A stretch of 64,000 bases of DNA, taken from positions 39,270,501-39,334,500 of the forward strand of contig OX031057.1 in assembly GCA_943736015.1 (NCBI GenBank), written 5' to 3'. Every line of letters begins with the position of its first letter. Position 1 is the stretch's first letter. A program made the translations under genes and the position numbers. This DNA is from Tridacna crocea (Eukaryota; Mollusca; Bivalvia; Cardiida; Cardiidae). Shown here one piece after another: positions 10,291 through 23,061 of this stretch. Below the pieces are notes generated by a model. It did not search any database and had not been told where the DNA came from. It was given only the letters and a program-made list of their open reading frames with translations.

Positions 10291-11084
10291 TGCATTTACA
10301 AGAAGCAGCAAACAAGTTATCATATTATTATTGATCCGTGAAATCCATTTCGTCTAACAATCAACTGAATCATGATGTAGCCTCATCCTTTGACAAGCAG
10401 AATGTTGACTAATAGCAAAAAATTGACCCGTGTAAACCTGTGCAGAATGTGCAGGCTGACTGGGTTCAATACTTTCTGCGGGGCACCATCCCTTATCACA
10501 GAGCATGGCTCAGAAACTTTATTTCATATTCTTTCACTGCTGACACGTAACCTTATCAAAGACAGATACTGCCCTGTTTTTGTTTGAAAAAAAAAGTCAG
10601 TTGAACACTGACAACTTGTTGTACCTTTAGGTTTTATCTGTAGGAGGTGACTGGGACCAAAACGGTGATTTAGGGTTGTGGCAAAATTCATTTATGTCTT
10701 TTTTTTTTTTGTATTAAATATTTATACATTGTGATTGTGTCACAGTGAGTTGTTATTATAATACAGACTAAATACTGCAATTGTTTTTAATGATTTATTA
10801 ATTTCCTTTTGTCTTTTCTGTCCAAACTAAGGAAAAGTTTTAATACTTCCTCATTGTTTCAGCCACTTTTATTGATGGTATATTGGTATGTTTATACGGT
10901 GTAATGATTAACAAAGCAGTCATGTACATTGTCCGTACATAACAGTGGATATACAAAGCCATTGGTGGAGCCATTGACATTCAAAAAATGTACCAATAAC
11001 AAAAGGTTTTCACCCAGGTCTGCCTACGTGGACTGCACCATACTTTAGCAGATGCATTAAACCATTTTTTCACAGAACAAGGCT
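10291..11084. other. stretch without a gene
   Basis: Contains a diverged relative of the GAGCATGGCTC repeat (10390-10520); the rest shows nothing I recognise. Confidence 0.5.
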
Positions 11085-11310
11085 TTAATTCTTTACTAAA
11101 CAACAAAATTTTAGATTTGTCCAAATTTGCAGCATTGGCAGACGACAAAAATGTGACTCAAAAATTGAGTCTTGACTTTAGAAGGATAGAAAACATTGTG
11201 GGAAAAGGAGAAAATGCTGACTACCAGCATTTTCTCCTTTTCCCACAGTGTTTTCAGAAGGCCTCTTCCTTTGGGTCATAAAAACCAGGGATTGTTTGGT
11301 AAAGGGTTAA
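11085..11310 (+). mobile_element. MITE-A
   Basis: Complete; TTAATTCTTTACTAAAC to GGTAAAGGGTTAA. Confidence 0.9.
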
Positions 11311-11839
11311 TCTGTAGTTATCATCCCTGACTTTTTAAGACAGGAGGTGTTTAGATAAGCCGAAGTCACATTCCAATCAAAACTTATGTTTTGAAATTTT
11401 TACTATTGGAAATTCAAATAATTCTCATAGAAAGAAGCTTTTAATTGGTCCAATCCTCATAATTTTTTTGAAAAGATGGATGGTACACTGTTTTCATGTT
11501 TAGTGGGACTTGTTGTTATTGTTGATATTTGCAGTATTTACTCTGTTTTTGTTATATTTTATCATCTGTTAATCTGTGCTCGTTTTACTGTCAAGATCTA
11601 AAATTTTCTTTTTTCTTCCTTCAGTTGATAATTAACAGAAGCATTCCTTTTTGGCTATTGAAAAGTAAGAATTGGAAATTTCTTATGTACTGAATTTGAT
11701 GAAAATTATTTTTAATGAGCGACATACATATACATAAATTTCCCCAAATTATTGATACCTTGAACGTCCTTTTCAGAGCTAGTCATATTAGAGTGTCCTT
11801 GATCAAGGTAATGAATAGTATTTGCCTATTGCTAGTAAA
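11311..11839. other. stretch without a gene
   Basis: AT-rich sequence with no repeat, frame or motif I can name. Confidence 0.5.
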
Positions 11840-12062
11840 TTAACTCTTTACCAAATGACAAAATATTAGAGAAATTGAAAGCACTTGCAGACAACAAAAT
11901 AATTGTAACCCAAAAATTGAAATTTGTTTCCAGCAGGGTAGAAAACATTGTGGGAAAAGGAGAAAATGCTGTTTACCAGCATTTTCTCCTTTTCCCACAA
12001 TGTTTTCAAAAGGCTTCTATCTCAGGGTCGTAAAAACCAGGGTTTGTTTGGTAAAGGGTTAG
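11840..12062 (+). mobile_element. MITE-A
   Basis: Complete; left flank shortened by a few bases, centre TTTACC, final base of TTAA mutated. Confidence 0.9.
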
Positions 12063-12469
12063 CATAGACATTAGTGAGCTGAGTAAGCTTAAGCAAACAA
12101 ACAAACAGCTTGGAATAAATTTTTAAAAAAGGGATATACATGTATATAACTGACCTATTACTGCTACCAAACGATTGCTTTTACCAAAGTGTTTTTATTT
12201 CCTTTATTATGCTGGAATTTTCTGAAAATATTTCTATACAGAATTTTCTCCTTTTTGAAGCCAAGTTTGAGGAAAAAGGTATCGAAATGTATGCTGTGTT
12301 GATGGACTACTGCTATGGAATGTACAAAATAAAGTAAAATAATACAGATGAATTGCTGTACAGAAAATCCAATACAGATAAATTTCTATACAGAAAATCC
12401 TTACAAGACGCCTGACAAGTCAATGGCAAAAGGAATAAAGAAGCGCAAAAAGATATTTATAAAAGACTC

Positions 12470-12656
12470 TAGAAAAAAATGCTTTTAAAAATATTGTGTA
12501 GAAAGAGGAAAATGTTGGCAACCAGCATTTTCTCCTTTTCTCACATTGCTTTCTACTGTTTGAAAGACACACTGCATCATTTGTTATGCTTTTAATTGGT
12601 TGTCTGCAGATACTTTTACCTGAAGTATAAAAAATGAGTCATTTGGTAAAAAACGT
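12470..12656 (-). mobile_element. MITE-A, diverged
   Basis: Hairpin arms and the TTGTCTGCAGATAC..CATTTGGTAAA right flank are visible; left end lost. Confidence 0.55.
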
Positions 12657-12988
12657 TTTCCTTCTTGGAGGTAACATCAGACATCAGGGTTGTCAAACCA
12701 CAGGAATGTGTGGTAAAGGATAAAATGGCTCAATGTATAGTTTTCTCTCCACATACCAAAATAGATTATCAATGTTCATTGTTTGTAGAAATCATTTCAT
12801 GTTTCATCTTGTTTAGATCTGATGAATTTTATAAGGGTACATCCTTTTCAGTGGACACTGCATCATTAAAACATTTCACACTTAACAGAATATTGACTGC
12901 ACTTGGAATCACTAGGTCTTTATAGGAAAAATTGTAATACACTAGATCAACTTGTGTTAACATAGAGAACACCTTCTACTGGGCAGAT

Positions 12989-13115
12989 TCCTACTGAACA
13001 AATCCCGAGTTTTAATATGCGTAAGAATGGTAACCAGCATTTTCTCCTTTTTCTCACAATGTTTTCAAAAGCCGTCTTCAGAATAAAAACTGGAGATTGC
13101 GCAGTAAAGGGTTAA
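12989..13115 (+). mobile_element. MITE-A derivative with two like ends
   Basis: Both sides look like the same (right) end: AAATCCCGAGTTTTAA on the left mirrors TAAAAACTGGAGATTG on the right. Short, consistent with a rearrangement at the palindrome. Confidence 0.5.
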
Positions 13116-13389
13116 GGATAAAGTTCCATAGTACACAAAGAGTTTATTTGGTCATTACAGTATACAGAAGAAAGAGGCAGACAGTGTAGGTCTAAGATCA
13201 GGCTGCATTTTTATGCTGCCTGACTTTGATATATGTTCACTGTACAAGTTACCAGAGCAAAACAACTAGTTACAGCATGGTGCATAAAGTGTAATACACA
13301 ATGAAGATTTGAAAGAAGTGCTAAGTTGTTAGAAATGATGCCTTGATGGTTTAACTTTTTACCAAATGAAAAAATTTAGGACAATACAG

Positions 13390-13612
13390 ATCCAACTTAA
13401 TTCCATGTTTTAACAGCCTTTGCAGAGAGGGCTTTTGAAAACTTTGGGAATAAGATGAGATGCTGATCACCAGCAATTTCTGTTTTCCACACAATGTTTT
13501 CTTCCCTTATAGAGACATATCTAATCACACTTCAGTGTCTTTTTTCATGTGTCGTCTGTAAATGGTTTAAATTTGGAAGAGTCTAAAATATTCTCATCTG
13601 GTAAATGGTTTA
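13390..13612 (-). mobile_element. MITE-A, diverged
   Basis: Left end TTAATTCCATGTTTTAAC, weak hairpin (GATCACCAGC), GTCGTCTGTAAATGG right flank. A fragment of another copy lies at 13351-13385. Confidence 0.55.
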
Positions 13613-13642
13613 CGTTTGTGCATAAACTTGAGTTCATATTAT

Positions 13643-13868
13643 ACCTTTACCATTGAATGACGCCTTTTAACATCAGTGAGGAAGAAACCTTTTGAAAACA
13701 TTGTGGGAAAAGGAGAAAATGCTGTTAACCAGCATTTCCTCCTTTTCCCACAATGTTTTCTATCCTAAAAAGGTCAAATTCCTTTATTTGAGTCACATGT
13801 AAATTGTCGTCTGCAAAATGGATTCAATTTGGACAAGGCAAAAATTTTGTCATCTGGTAATGGGTCAA
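13643..13868 (-). mobile_element. MITE-A
   Basis: Strong hairpin (GCTGTTAACCAGC) with near-perfect arms; ends mutated (TACCTTTACCATTG, GGTAATGGGTCAA). Confidence 0.75.
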
Positions 13869-14661
13869 GCAGGGGGCTAACACTTTGTGTGTATGGCCCC
13901 CTAGTAATTTAGACACATATTGTTATATATACACATGTATACACACATAGTTAACAAGTTGCTTCTGTTACTTCACCAATAAATCTGTGCACTTCTCAGA
14001 TCTCATCAATTTGGTGAAGTAAGTGCTAGTGTGAGATTGTCAGGATGTTCAAGTTACACTGAGAGTTGCCATGGAAACCATTTGGCTTTGTAATACTTCT
14101 TCATGCAAATTTTAGTGGGAAAAAAAAGATGAATAAGGAGCAACTTTATTGAATAAAATAGGTTTTTTTGACGGATGAAGAGTCCTATTAAAGACTAAAC
14201 ATATTCCTTAGACAAATAATACATAAATGAGGGTAATGTAAGTTTGTGCTTTTTGTAAAATTGGAGTGTTGTCTCTTTAATTCTTTAATTGCTTAAAATA
14301 AGGTTTCTATGTAGATCAAGATTAGACAGCACAGAGCAATCAGTGAGGATTTGTATTCACCAGAAAACTAAAAAGATGAATTGGGCTTTTGACAACATTC
14401 TGGGAATTGGGAAAATGTGGTTGTTATTATTATAAAACATTTTCTCCTTATCCCCACATGTCAAAGAAATTTATATTTTTATAAATTATTAATTTTTTTT
14501 TTTTCATTTCTCAAAGTATAGGGAGAGTCTCATGGTTTCCATGGTGAGATTAATGTTGTGACTGTATTGTTAGTATGTCACAATAGTTTTTATGAAATTG
14601 GTTTTATTTCGTAATTAATCTTTATACCTTGCTGAGCATCATGAGGATTGTCCAGATTGAT
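13869..14661. other. stretch without a gene
   Basis: Microsatellite-like TATATATACACATG near 13925 and one MITE relic; otherwise nothing seen. Confidence 0.5.
14380..14466 (-). mobile_element. MITE-A relic
   Basis: GGGCTTTTGACAACATTCTGG and a loose hairpin remain; ends lost. Confidence 0.4.
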
Positions 14662-14890
14662 TTAACCCTTTACCAGACGATAAAATTTTAGACCATCAAA
14701 TTGAAAACATCAGCAGACGACAAAATTAAAGTGACTCAAAATTTAGAATTTCTTTTGAGAAGGGTAGAAAACATTGTGGGGAAAGGAGAAAATGCTGGTT
14801 ACCAGCATTTTCTCCTTTTCTTACAATGTTTTCAGAAGGCTTCTTTTACACAGAGTCATGAGAAACCAGGATTGTTTGGTAAAGAGTTAA
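14662..14890 (+). mobile_element. MITE-A
   Basis: Complete; TTAACCCTTTACCAGACG to GGTAAAGAGTTAA, GGTTACC centre. Confidence 0.9.
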
Positions 14891-14989
14891 AAGCTATGTA
14901 TTACAGGATAACAGTATGTCAGCTTTGTCCTCTTTCAAGACAACTTTAGACTCCAAAATTGGGCGTGTGGATGGATGGAAAATATTGTC

Positions 14990-15394
14990 TCTTTACCATA
15001 CATCAAAATTTTAGACTTGCGCAAATTATACAGATGACAAAATACTGTATTAGTACAAATTTTTGCAACATGGAAATTTTTGCCATTTCGCAAATGTGAA
15101 AAATTTGCAAACGTTTCTGTTTGCATACTGTACTTCATGTATACCAACAAATAACGTCTTGAATTGGCAAACATTTCCATTTGCAAAATGTCTGTAATTT
15201 GCCCATTTTTTGACACGCGTATATATCCATGCATACAGTAAATGTTATTCAGAAATTGACATTTGTTTTGGGAAGGGTAGAAAACTTTGTTTGAAAAGGA
15301 GAAAATGCTGATTACCAGCAATTCTTCTTTTCCCAGAATGTTTTCAAAAGTCTCCCCAAGGATCATCAAAAGTTGGGATTATTTGGTAGAAGGT
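14990..15394 (+). mobile_element. MITE-A interrupted by about 200 bp
   Basis: Left flank up to CAGATGACAAAAT, then about 15045-15245 of AT-rich sequence bounded by TACTGTATT and ACAGTAAAT, then the normal right part with hairpin GATTACCAGC. A second insertion is the simplest reading. Confidence 0.55.
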
Positions 15395-15859
15395 TGTAGC
15401 ATATTCTCATTGAAAAATGAAAAAAAAAAAAACACAATAATACATTTTTTTTTCTGGTTTGACTAAAAAATGTTGGTACCATTTGCCATTCATGCAGACT
15501 TTACCAAAACATCTTTTGGAAAAGGCTAAAAATATATTGTAAAAAAAAAAGAAATACCAAAATACCATGAGTATCTATGTCTCCCATATATTTGATTTGA
15601 CACCTACAAAGTCTTGGAATATGTTATTTTATGAGCTGAAACTTTTGTCTAGCAAAGAGGCAGTCTGAAAAACTGGTTTGACACAACCTGATGATGTAAG
15701 TAATGGGCTGACAGGCTTATTGAATATATAAATGTAAGACCATTAATATGAAATAAAACTAATTATAGTGAGAAATCTTTGTATATGTTCTTTCTTTCAT
15801 CAATCATGCAGGCTTTTTTTCACATATCATTTCTTGACAAGAACTGGCCCCTTGACAAT

Positions 15860-16115
15860 AATTGAACCTCTATTCAAATTCAAGCCCTGGGATCAGAATT
15901 GGCTCAGGGATCACAAATTTTACATGGGCTTATACAGTTAAAAACTTTAAAAACCTTCTTATTCCTAATACTAAAGGCCTATGCTACTGAATGTTGCATG
16001 TAGCTTCACCTAGTTGATCTCTACTTAGAATATTCAAATTATAGCCCTGGGAACAACATTGGCCATATCCTATGGGTCACATGTTTTATATGGCCTTACC
16101 ATGTACATGTACTTA
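15860..16115 (+). repeat. relic of the ATTATAGCCCTGGG repeat
   Basis: ACATGGGCTTATACAG, AAATTATAGCCCTGGGAAC and related pieces match the units at 7150-7935. Confidence 0.5.
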
Positions 16116-16980
16116 AAAATTTGGAAACTTTAAAAACCGTCTTGTTCCTGGCAATAACACCCGGAGCTTACCAACTTTGCATGTATGTTTATATACAGCT
16201 GACCTCAACCAACATAGGTGGGAAACTTCATGTTCAAAAGCCAATGGCTCTGGCGAGAAAATGTTGTATTGGTCTTCTGTTTCTGAAAACATTGGCTGAA
16301 AACAACCAAACAACAGTTATGCTTGTCATTATTTATAAATAATGTGTTCGTATGTCTGAAATTCCAAATAAGAAGAACGTCATGAAATGCTCTGGTCTTT
16401 CAAAGTGTTTTCTACTCTACAGAGTTTTAATTAGTGTGCAATGTTTTCGGAATGAATAATTTGTGGCATGGATTGACCGTCATTATGTCACAGACCTAAA
16501 TTCAATATAACTGATGGATAAGCAGTGGAGGGGCGTGGGGGGGTTTGAAAATTGGAAACGGTGGGAGGTGAAAATTTGAAACTGGTATTAATTACAGGAG
16601 TATGATTATCACATTACCGGAAAATTGGTAAGTCTATTTACCCAAAGCAACCCCAAGGCACTATGTCGCCAAGGTACATTTATAGTTGCTTCATCATTGG
16701 ATTTGTACTGAGTTGATTTTTCAATTGAAAGAAACTGGTCAACTGGCAAAGCCGTAGCGGTTCGAAGTGGGCCGGGTGCAAATGGATGAATGTTGACATT
16801 ACCTACAGTCCGGTACAACATCCCGTTCATTCATTATCTGATAATTTGTGTGACTTTAAGAAGTTTCTGTATTACATGAACAAATTTGCTTTCTTTCCTT
16901 TCTGTGTACACTGATTGATGTCAATGGAAAGCTCTGTGTGGCGCGAAACCAGAGATAGGCTTGAATTAGGATTAATTCTA

Positions 16981-18180
16981 TGGTCAAAGGGAAATAACTC
17001 GTATATATTGACACCACTTCCGTAATGGCAGAGTTACATCCCTTATGTTTGTTGACGACATTAAAACTCAAGACCAATAAACTAGACGCAGTTTGTGAAG
17101 ACGATCTGTATCGGATAAAAAAAGTTCGTAAAGCTTTCACTATTTTTGGTACATTTAAGACGGGATCGTAGATGCTGCCTCTGCTGAAAGTATTATGACA
17201 GTAGACGAAGAAACCAATATTGCAGACGTAGTTACTATTTTTAAACAGGTGGTAGTCTCCCTTTTTTTTCCATCATATAAATTTGTAATGAAGGCGACCG
17301 CCAGCATTTAAACTTGGAAGAAACGATTCGGTTATAATAGTTATTAAGAGCTCACACAGAATCATAATATATTTTTAAATGAAATTTATCAAGTAATAAA
17401 TGTATACACCATAAATATATGCTTGCTTATGCTACAATTTCAACTTAAAACCACCGACACGTTTTCGTTGAATTGAGATTTCGAGGTTATTAAAATATCG
17501 TTAATAAGGGCTGAACTGTCAGTTTCCGATCATATTTTTCCTATCATTGATTGTGAAGAGCAGGGTACAGAAATTGAAAGCATACTTGAATCTTCCAAGC
17601 CAGTAAATGGAGATGAAAGCAGTGTTTTTTCCTTATAGCATTGATGTTGATTCCAATTCAGACCCCACCCCCTTTTTTGTAGCGGAAGTGAGTTATAAGT
17701 GGAGAGGTCACTCTCAATTCAGTTGAACACATCCCTAAGTAAGTTAACTGACTTAAACTAATGAGCATCCTGTCGTTCACTAAAAAATACACCAGCTAAT
17801 CATAACTTTAAGAATCAGCACAGACTAAACTCGAGCGTATAAGTTTATGAACAGTCTGATCTTGAATCTACATGGTCCGATCAGAACATTTTTCCTAAAG
17901 ACAACTACATGTACTTTGAAATAGCAAAGATTGGATTTTTAAAAATCGACTTGAATGTTTCATTTGACATATTGAGCAGGATAAGGGTTAACAGAGGGTC
18001 TAGGTTTGTCAATAGACCGTGTGGGTATAAATAAACCCAGCACCGTTTCTGAAAGTTCCGGTGTGGCTGTTTGTAATAGTTGAAAGAAAGACCATGCCGA
18101 GGGCGGGGTGTAACTATAAGGGAGAATACTCTTCATAACTGATGGATAAGTAGATTGTACGAGTTATTTCCCTTTGACCA
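16981..18180. repeat. 23-bp perfect inverted repeat 1.15 kb apart
   Basis: TGGTCAAAGGGAAATAACTC at 16981 returns inverted at 18158-18180, and ATAACTGATGGATAAG recurs in direct orientation (16507, 18135). The motif AAGGGAAATAACTC may be a common dispersed word, so this need not be one element. Confidence 0.45.
17194..17247 (+). CDS. possible first coding exon of an unidentified gene
   Basis: An ATG opens a short frame reading MTVDEETNIADVVTIFKQ that ends at CAG followed by GTGGTAGT, a usable donor. It lies in the longest stretch without MITEs. No following exon could be joined convincingly, so this is a weak call and could be chance. Confidence 0.25.
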
Positions 18181-19132
18181 TTAAATCACAATGGAATGTG
18201 ACGGTGACCGTTTCAAGACGCGAGACTACAGACAGATGTGCAATGATACATGTATTTAGGAGCTTAAATTTCTCTTGTTCACTTTATTCCATCCCGATTT
18301 TGATCTATTAAAACATCCTCTAGACCTCTTGCCTACTATCTTTTTTTTTTAATTAAAAGCGTAGATCAAGATCAGGGACCTTATCTATGTGTATATATAA
18401 AATCACTGATCTAGATCGATTAAAATTTGATTTTCTTATAAAATGTTGTCGGCTAGAGGCCTACCTTCGAAGTAGAATGTTAGGGTTATCCTTTGTTTTA
18501 GAGGTGGAGAGGAGTTTGTTAACCCTGTCTCAAATGGGATTCGGCGAGCCAACCTCCTTAGAAAAAAAATATATCAAAATTACAGCAATTCTGAGGCATT
18601 TTGAGACCAGTTGTGCTAGTTAAACTCAAATAAATAGACTATATTTTTTTCTGCCGATGACAGCTTTGATCATGAAAAAACGGACTGAAATTATTTTGCA
18701 TTGGTATTACTCCATATAGACAAACTTGTGTTGCTCGTGATTTAATTTTGACTCTTGCATAAGGATGATAATTTATGCAATTGACTTATACCTAGGTACC
18801 AGTGTGAACAATGAAGCGGGAAACAAATAGAAACCGGTCAATCGTAGGTCAACAGTTGCATTAACTAATATAGTTCTAAGAGTAAATAGACAGTGATAAT
18901 TACAAATTTGTGGAAGGTCCTCACACTGACACCTGTTTGATAGCAGTTAAGCCCAGGATCGAGCCAGGAATCAATTCCATTCTTCTGGGACCACCAGGGT
19001 CGGACAGCTTAAATATGATGAACCTTACTAATGTCTTGAAGCAGTCTGTAGATCCATGCAGTATTCATTGGAAAAAAATGTTGATGTTATTTTGTGAATA
19101 TTTTGATACATAGTTGCTGATATCAAATGAAG

Positions 19133-19362
19133 TTAATTCTTTACCACATGAGAAAATTTTAGACTGATCCAAATTGAAAGCATTTGCAGACAACAAAATA
19201 AAGGTGAGTGAAAAATTTAAAAAATGTTCTGGGAAGGGTAGAAAACACAGTGGGAAAAGAACAAAATGCTGGCCACCAGCATTTTCTCCTTTTCCCATAG
19301 TGTTTTCAAAAGGCTTCTTTCTCAGGGGCGTCAAAAGTAGGGATTATGTGGTAATGGGTAAA
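19133..19362 (+). mobile_element. MITE-A
   Basis: Complete; core GGCCACC; outer arm letters ACACAGTGGG face CCCATAGTGT. Confidence 0.85.
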
Positions 19363-19861
19363 GGCTTACGACAACTGGAGAAAGTAAGAAGATATGTAGA
19401 TATAAACACTAGCAAACCAAGGCAAAGCAGGTGGTTCTGTGTGGAAAAGATCTCAAATAAGTGGCATATATATGTATAAACATGTTTTACACCTTATAAT
19501 AAAATATTTGTACGTGTGTTTGGGTGTGTTTGATGCAGTAGGGTATTGTAGTGTCATTTGGGTGTCTTGGGGTGATTAGAACACTTGCTGGCAAATACCC
19601 GGATGTAGAGCCGGCGTCGTTTGTATTTTGGCATTTTGTCAGATAAAAAGTTGACTTCTTTCGCGTAAGTCTAACGCTGATAGATGCCCATTAATTGCAA
19701 TATGAATTCTGCTTAATATTTTAAGCATTAAGACACCTACGTTCAGCCTGGTACGCGAAAAACCGTTTTTGTTTCGTACATTTATGGATCGTTAAACATG
19801 GTTGCGAGGTCAGGTCGTTTTCCCCTAGTCGTTTCGTCCCGACTTGGTGTTGTTCTTTCTC

Positions 19862-19980
19862 CCAGCTCATTTTCTTTTCCCACAATGTTTTCCAGTCTTA
19901 CAAACACAAAATACATCATTTGAGCCAAATCTGAATTGAGGTTTATTAATGCTTTCACATTGGGAACAAGTCTATAGTAT
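19862..19980 (-). mobile_element. MITE-A half
   Basis: Starts abruptly at the right hairpin arm; internal letters (TTACAAACACAAAATACATC) match inversely the copy at 21435. Confidence 0.5.
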
Positions 19981-21363
19981 AGTCAAGTAGTATCGTATAT
20001 ACTATACAGTAGAGTTATTGGATACTCCTATTCTGAAACACACACACACAAAAAAAACATACATTTTGCTGATCTACCCAAAATATATCTACATGTATAC
20101 ATTAAATTAGAACAATAATGTGGTAACATAATTAATACAGTTTTCTGTACCGCCTACCAGACAGTCTTGAGTTTTAATAACTCTGACAAATCTATTGTTC
20201 TTTCAAATCTTTGCTCAACGTCTTCTTGACAGTCATCTCAAGTTATCTCTAAAACATAGATGTTTTTTATCCTGAAAAACAGTAAAGGTATTCAAAGAAA
20301 TATAATCATGTATCCTATGCAGTGGTGGATTTGATTTTGCTAGCCTGAGCACTTTTTCTACTCAAGGCATGGAGATTTGTAATCAAGTATTACAGAGCAG
20401 CTGCTCCATAGAACTGCGTTGTTTAAGGTAGTGAACTACTTCCTAAAAATGGCAGAAAGGCCAACAATCTGATATAGATGATTTCATTAGAAATCCATGT
20501 GCATTGCAAACTTGGATTTCATCTTTTTTCTTTAAGCACTCTTTTATAATTGTCCGCCTTCTTAATTTTTCTTCTCAATTAATCTGGGAGGTATGTCATT
20601 CAGTTTTATTAATTGATTTAGTTGGAGTACTTTAAAATCAAATCACATCCACCACGTAGTCTCAATAATGAGACGCTCTGGTGATCTTTTTCATATTTGG
20701 ACATTTATTGTGCACCGTATCAGAGGCGACCAGTCGAAAAGTAGCATCGCCTTTGGGAGTCCCGGACAGTTATCTGTACTAGTCCACCATGGTATATCTA
20801 CAATCTCTGGTTTTAGGACAGCGACTTTCCATTTAATTTGCTTGTCTTGACTCTATGATCTATCAAGTTGTCCACACAACTGGCTTCTCAGGCCTCTATT
20901 TTGATAGTAAATATCTTGAACTGAATATTTCTGTACCCCCGCCCTCTAAAATCCTTCATTTCAAGCAGTTTTACTTCAAAAAAACGCATGATGACATATA
21001 TAGATCATCTGCTACGTCATGTGGCAATATTTTCTGATCATGTGACTACAAATTGGCGCAGGATGTATCAAGTCGTATTGATTTTCATATGAAAACCATC
21101 AAAGTCACATGCATCAAATTTCAGCATGGCACTGGAGTGGGACAGTGGTGAAGGTCAAGGTTGATTTTATTTCGAATGTTTGGATGAAACCGCATCACAT
21201 TTTCTATGACGCTAACTAAAAGATGAAATTCGAAAATTATTAGGTGACTTATTGTAAAAGTTTTGACCTTTTCATTGTCGGACCGTAACTAACGATTTAC
21301 GGATGTTTCGGTAACATAGACTTACAGTGTAAATCAATTGGATGTTTCGGTAACAAAGCAATT
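19981..21363. other. stretch without a gene
   Basis: A minus-strand open stretch around 20690-20840 has no start or splice support. GGATGTTTCGGTAACA occurs twice at 21301-21357. Nothing else identified. Confidence 0.5.
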
Positions 21364-21990
21364 ATACTCTTAAAAGATTCAACCTGTCTTATATGATGCA
21401 TCAGTGCATCACCCTCTGCAATTCAGATTTGGCTCAAATGATGTAATTTGTGTTTGTAAGACTGGAAACATTGTGGGAAAAGAAAATAAGCTGATGTAAT
21501 TTGTGTTTGTAAGACTGGAAACATTGTGGGAAAAGAAAATAAGCTGATTACCAGCTTTTGCTCTTTTTCTCATATATTTCGAACAATTTTCTCTCAGGGT
21601 TGTTAAAATTTGGTATTGTGTGTTAAAGGTTAATTACAGTTGTGATTTGTTTTTTGACGACCATTATTTCCTGCTAGATGGCATTCTACAGATACACATC
21701 TATCTAAATTGGGCCATCTGGGTACAAAACTGGACTACTTTTCTATGCGACAAAGTCACAAACATTACTTTGAATAAAACACTACCTAGTAGGATTCATT
21801 CAGTTATAATCAGTAGTTCAGAGAAATATGGAGCTAAAACAGGCCTGATTTCTCCTCAAACTTATTGGTAAAACTAAAAAGCCATTTTCTCCATTACTAC
21901 TTTATAGCATGGATTACTATAATCCCTGAACTAAGTGGAGGGTGATGCACTGATGCATCATATCAGACAGGTTGAATCTTTTAAGAGTAT
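21364..21990. mobile_element. 627-bp element with 53-bp terminal inverted repeats
   Basis: ATACTCTTAAAAGATTCAAC at 21364 recurs inverted at 21938-21990 with about one mismatch over 53 bp, including TGATGCATCAGTGCATCACC. It contains a MITE-A copy and no transposase frame. Class unassigned; target duplication not certain. Confidence 0.7.
21435..21633 (+). mobile_element. MITE-A with 53-bp tandem duplication
   Basis: TGATGTAATTTGTGTTTGTA through AAGAAAATAAGC occurs twice in a row (about 21439-21491 and 21492-21544), then a diverged right arm and TTAA. Confidence 0.7.
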
Positions 21991-22133
21991 GACATGCGCA
22001 GACAACGTTTTGACTGCAGAACACCTGAACGTAGTGGACAGTGAAGATCCAAGTTTTGCTTGCTCAGTGCACAGTATTGTGTCAGGATGGTGTGGTAAAG
22101 GGTTAAATACTTAACCCTTTGCCACCCAATGTT

Positions 22134-22231
22134 TTTTTCTGATACCAGCATTTTCTCCTTTTCCCACAATGTTTTCAAAAGGCTTCTTTCACAGGGTCAT
22201 TAAAAGTCGGAATTGTGTGGTAAAGGGTTAA
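22134..22231 (+). mobile_element. MITE-A right half, with other TTAA ends nearby
   Basis: Hairpin right arm to GGTAAAGGGTTAA. On both sides TTAACCCTTTGCCACYCAAT occurs (about 22112 and 22233), the end of a different TTAA element. Confidence 0.6.
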
Positions 22232-22404
22232 ACACTTAACCCTTTGCCACTCAATGGTTTTTTCTGATATTTTGTAATTACTACTGGTGATAGATCTATT
22301 CAAAAATGGATGTTTGGGTTGCTTCCAGCATTGTCCATGTCTTAAAAGTAAAGACCCGTCTTCACTCTTAATTTGCCAATGGTCCCATTAATTTATTAGC
22401 GCTT

Positions 22405-22561
22405 AGGAAAAAACACTTTCGAAAACTTTTCTCCTTTTCCCACAATGTTTTCTTCCCATCCAAATGAAAATTCAGTATGTCAGTGTCACGTTTATTTTTG
22501 TTGTCATGAATGTCTTTTAATTGGGGATAGTCTAAAATTTTGTTGTGTTGTAAAGGGTTAC
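22405..22561 (-). mobile_element. MITE-A right half
   Basis: Right arm CTCCTTTTCCCACAATGTTT to TGTAAAGGGTTA; left arm missing. A further fragment at about 22590-22655. Confidence 0.55.
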
Positions 22562-22747
22562 AGACAAGCTTGAGCATCTATAAATATTAATTTTGTTGTC
22601 TGCAAAATGCTTGTAGTGTGAAAAGTGTAAAATTTTGTCATGTGATAAAGAGCTATAAAAGACAGTACTAGATTGGCTATGTCTTGAATTTGAAGGAAGT
22701 TCTACCATAAAGTTAAAAAATTGACAAACTATGTATTCATATTTATT

Positions 22748-22956
22748 GACTCATTACCAAACTGGAAAATTGTAGCATTTCCAGATGACAAAATTAGTAT
22801 GGCTCAAAGATTGAAATTTGTTTGAGGAAGGGTAGAAAACATTGTGAGAAAAGGAGACAATGCTTGATACCAGCTTTTTCTCCTTTTCCTATGATGTTTT
22901 CAAAAATCTTCTTTCTCAGGGTTGTTAAAAGGCAACATTGTGTGGTAAAGGATTAA
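22748..22956 (+). mobile_element. MITE-A
   Basis: Nearly complete; TCATTACCAAAC start, hairpin TTGATACCAGC, GGATTAA end. Confidence 0.75.
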
Positions 22957-23061
22957 CTTGTGTACGCACATGTTGTAAATATTGTTTAGTGTTTTTCATA
23001 TTTAAGAATACAATATCAAAACTTTGTTACATTTTGTTTGTACTATTTCGAGTCTGTGCCA

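Larger units (their letters stand above)
15395..19132. other. MITE-free block
   Basis: 3.7 kb without a MITE, the longest such gap. Holds an old repeat (15860-16115), the inverted repeat at 16981/18158 and the possible first exon at 17194. Confidence 0.6.

Noticed and set aside
14935-15369. 144-residue minus-strand frame
   Set aside because: It spans an interrupted MITE and AT-rich insert; composition is that of the repeats.
16609-16830. 73-residue minus-strand frame in the MITE-free block
   Set aside because: No splice support or family match; the GGTTCGAAGTGGGCC segment looks like a dispersed repeat word.
20690-20845. Minus-strand open stretch including LLFDWSPLIRCTINV
   Set aside because: No start codon, convincing splice sites or recognisable family.
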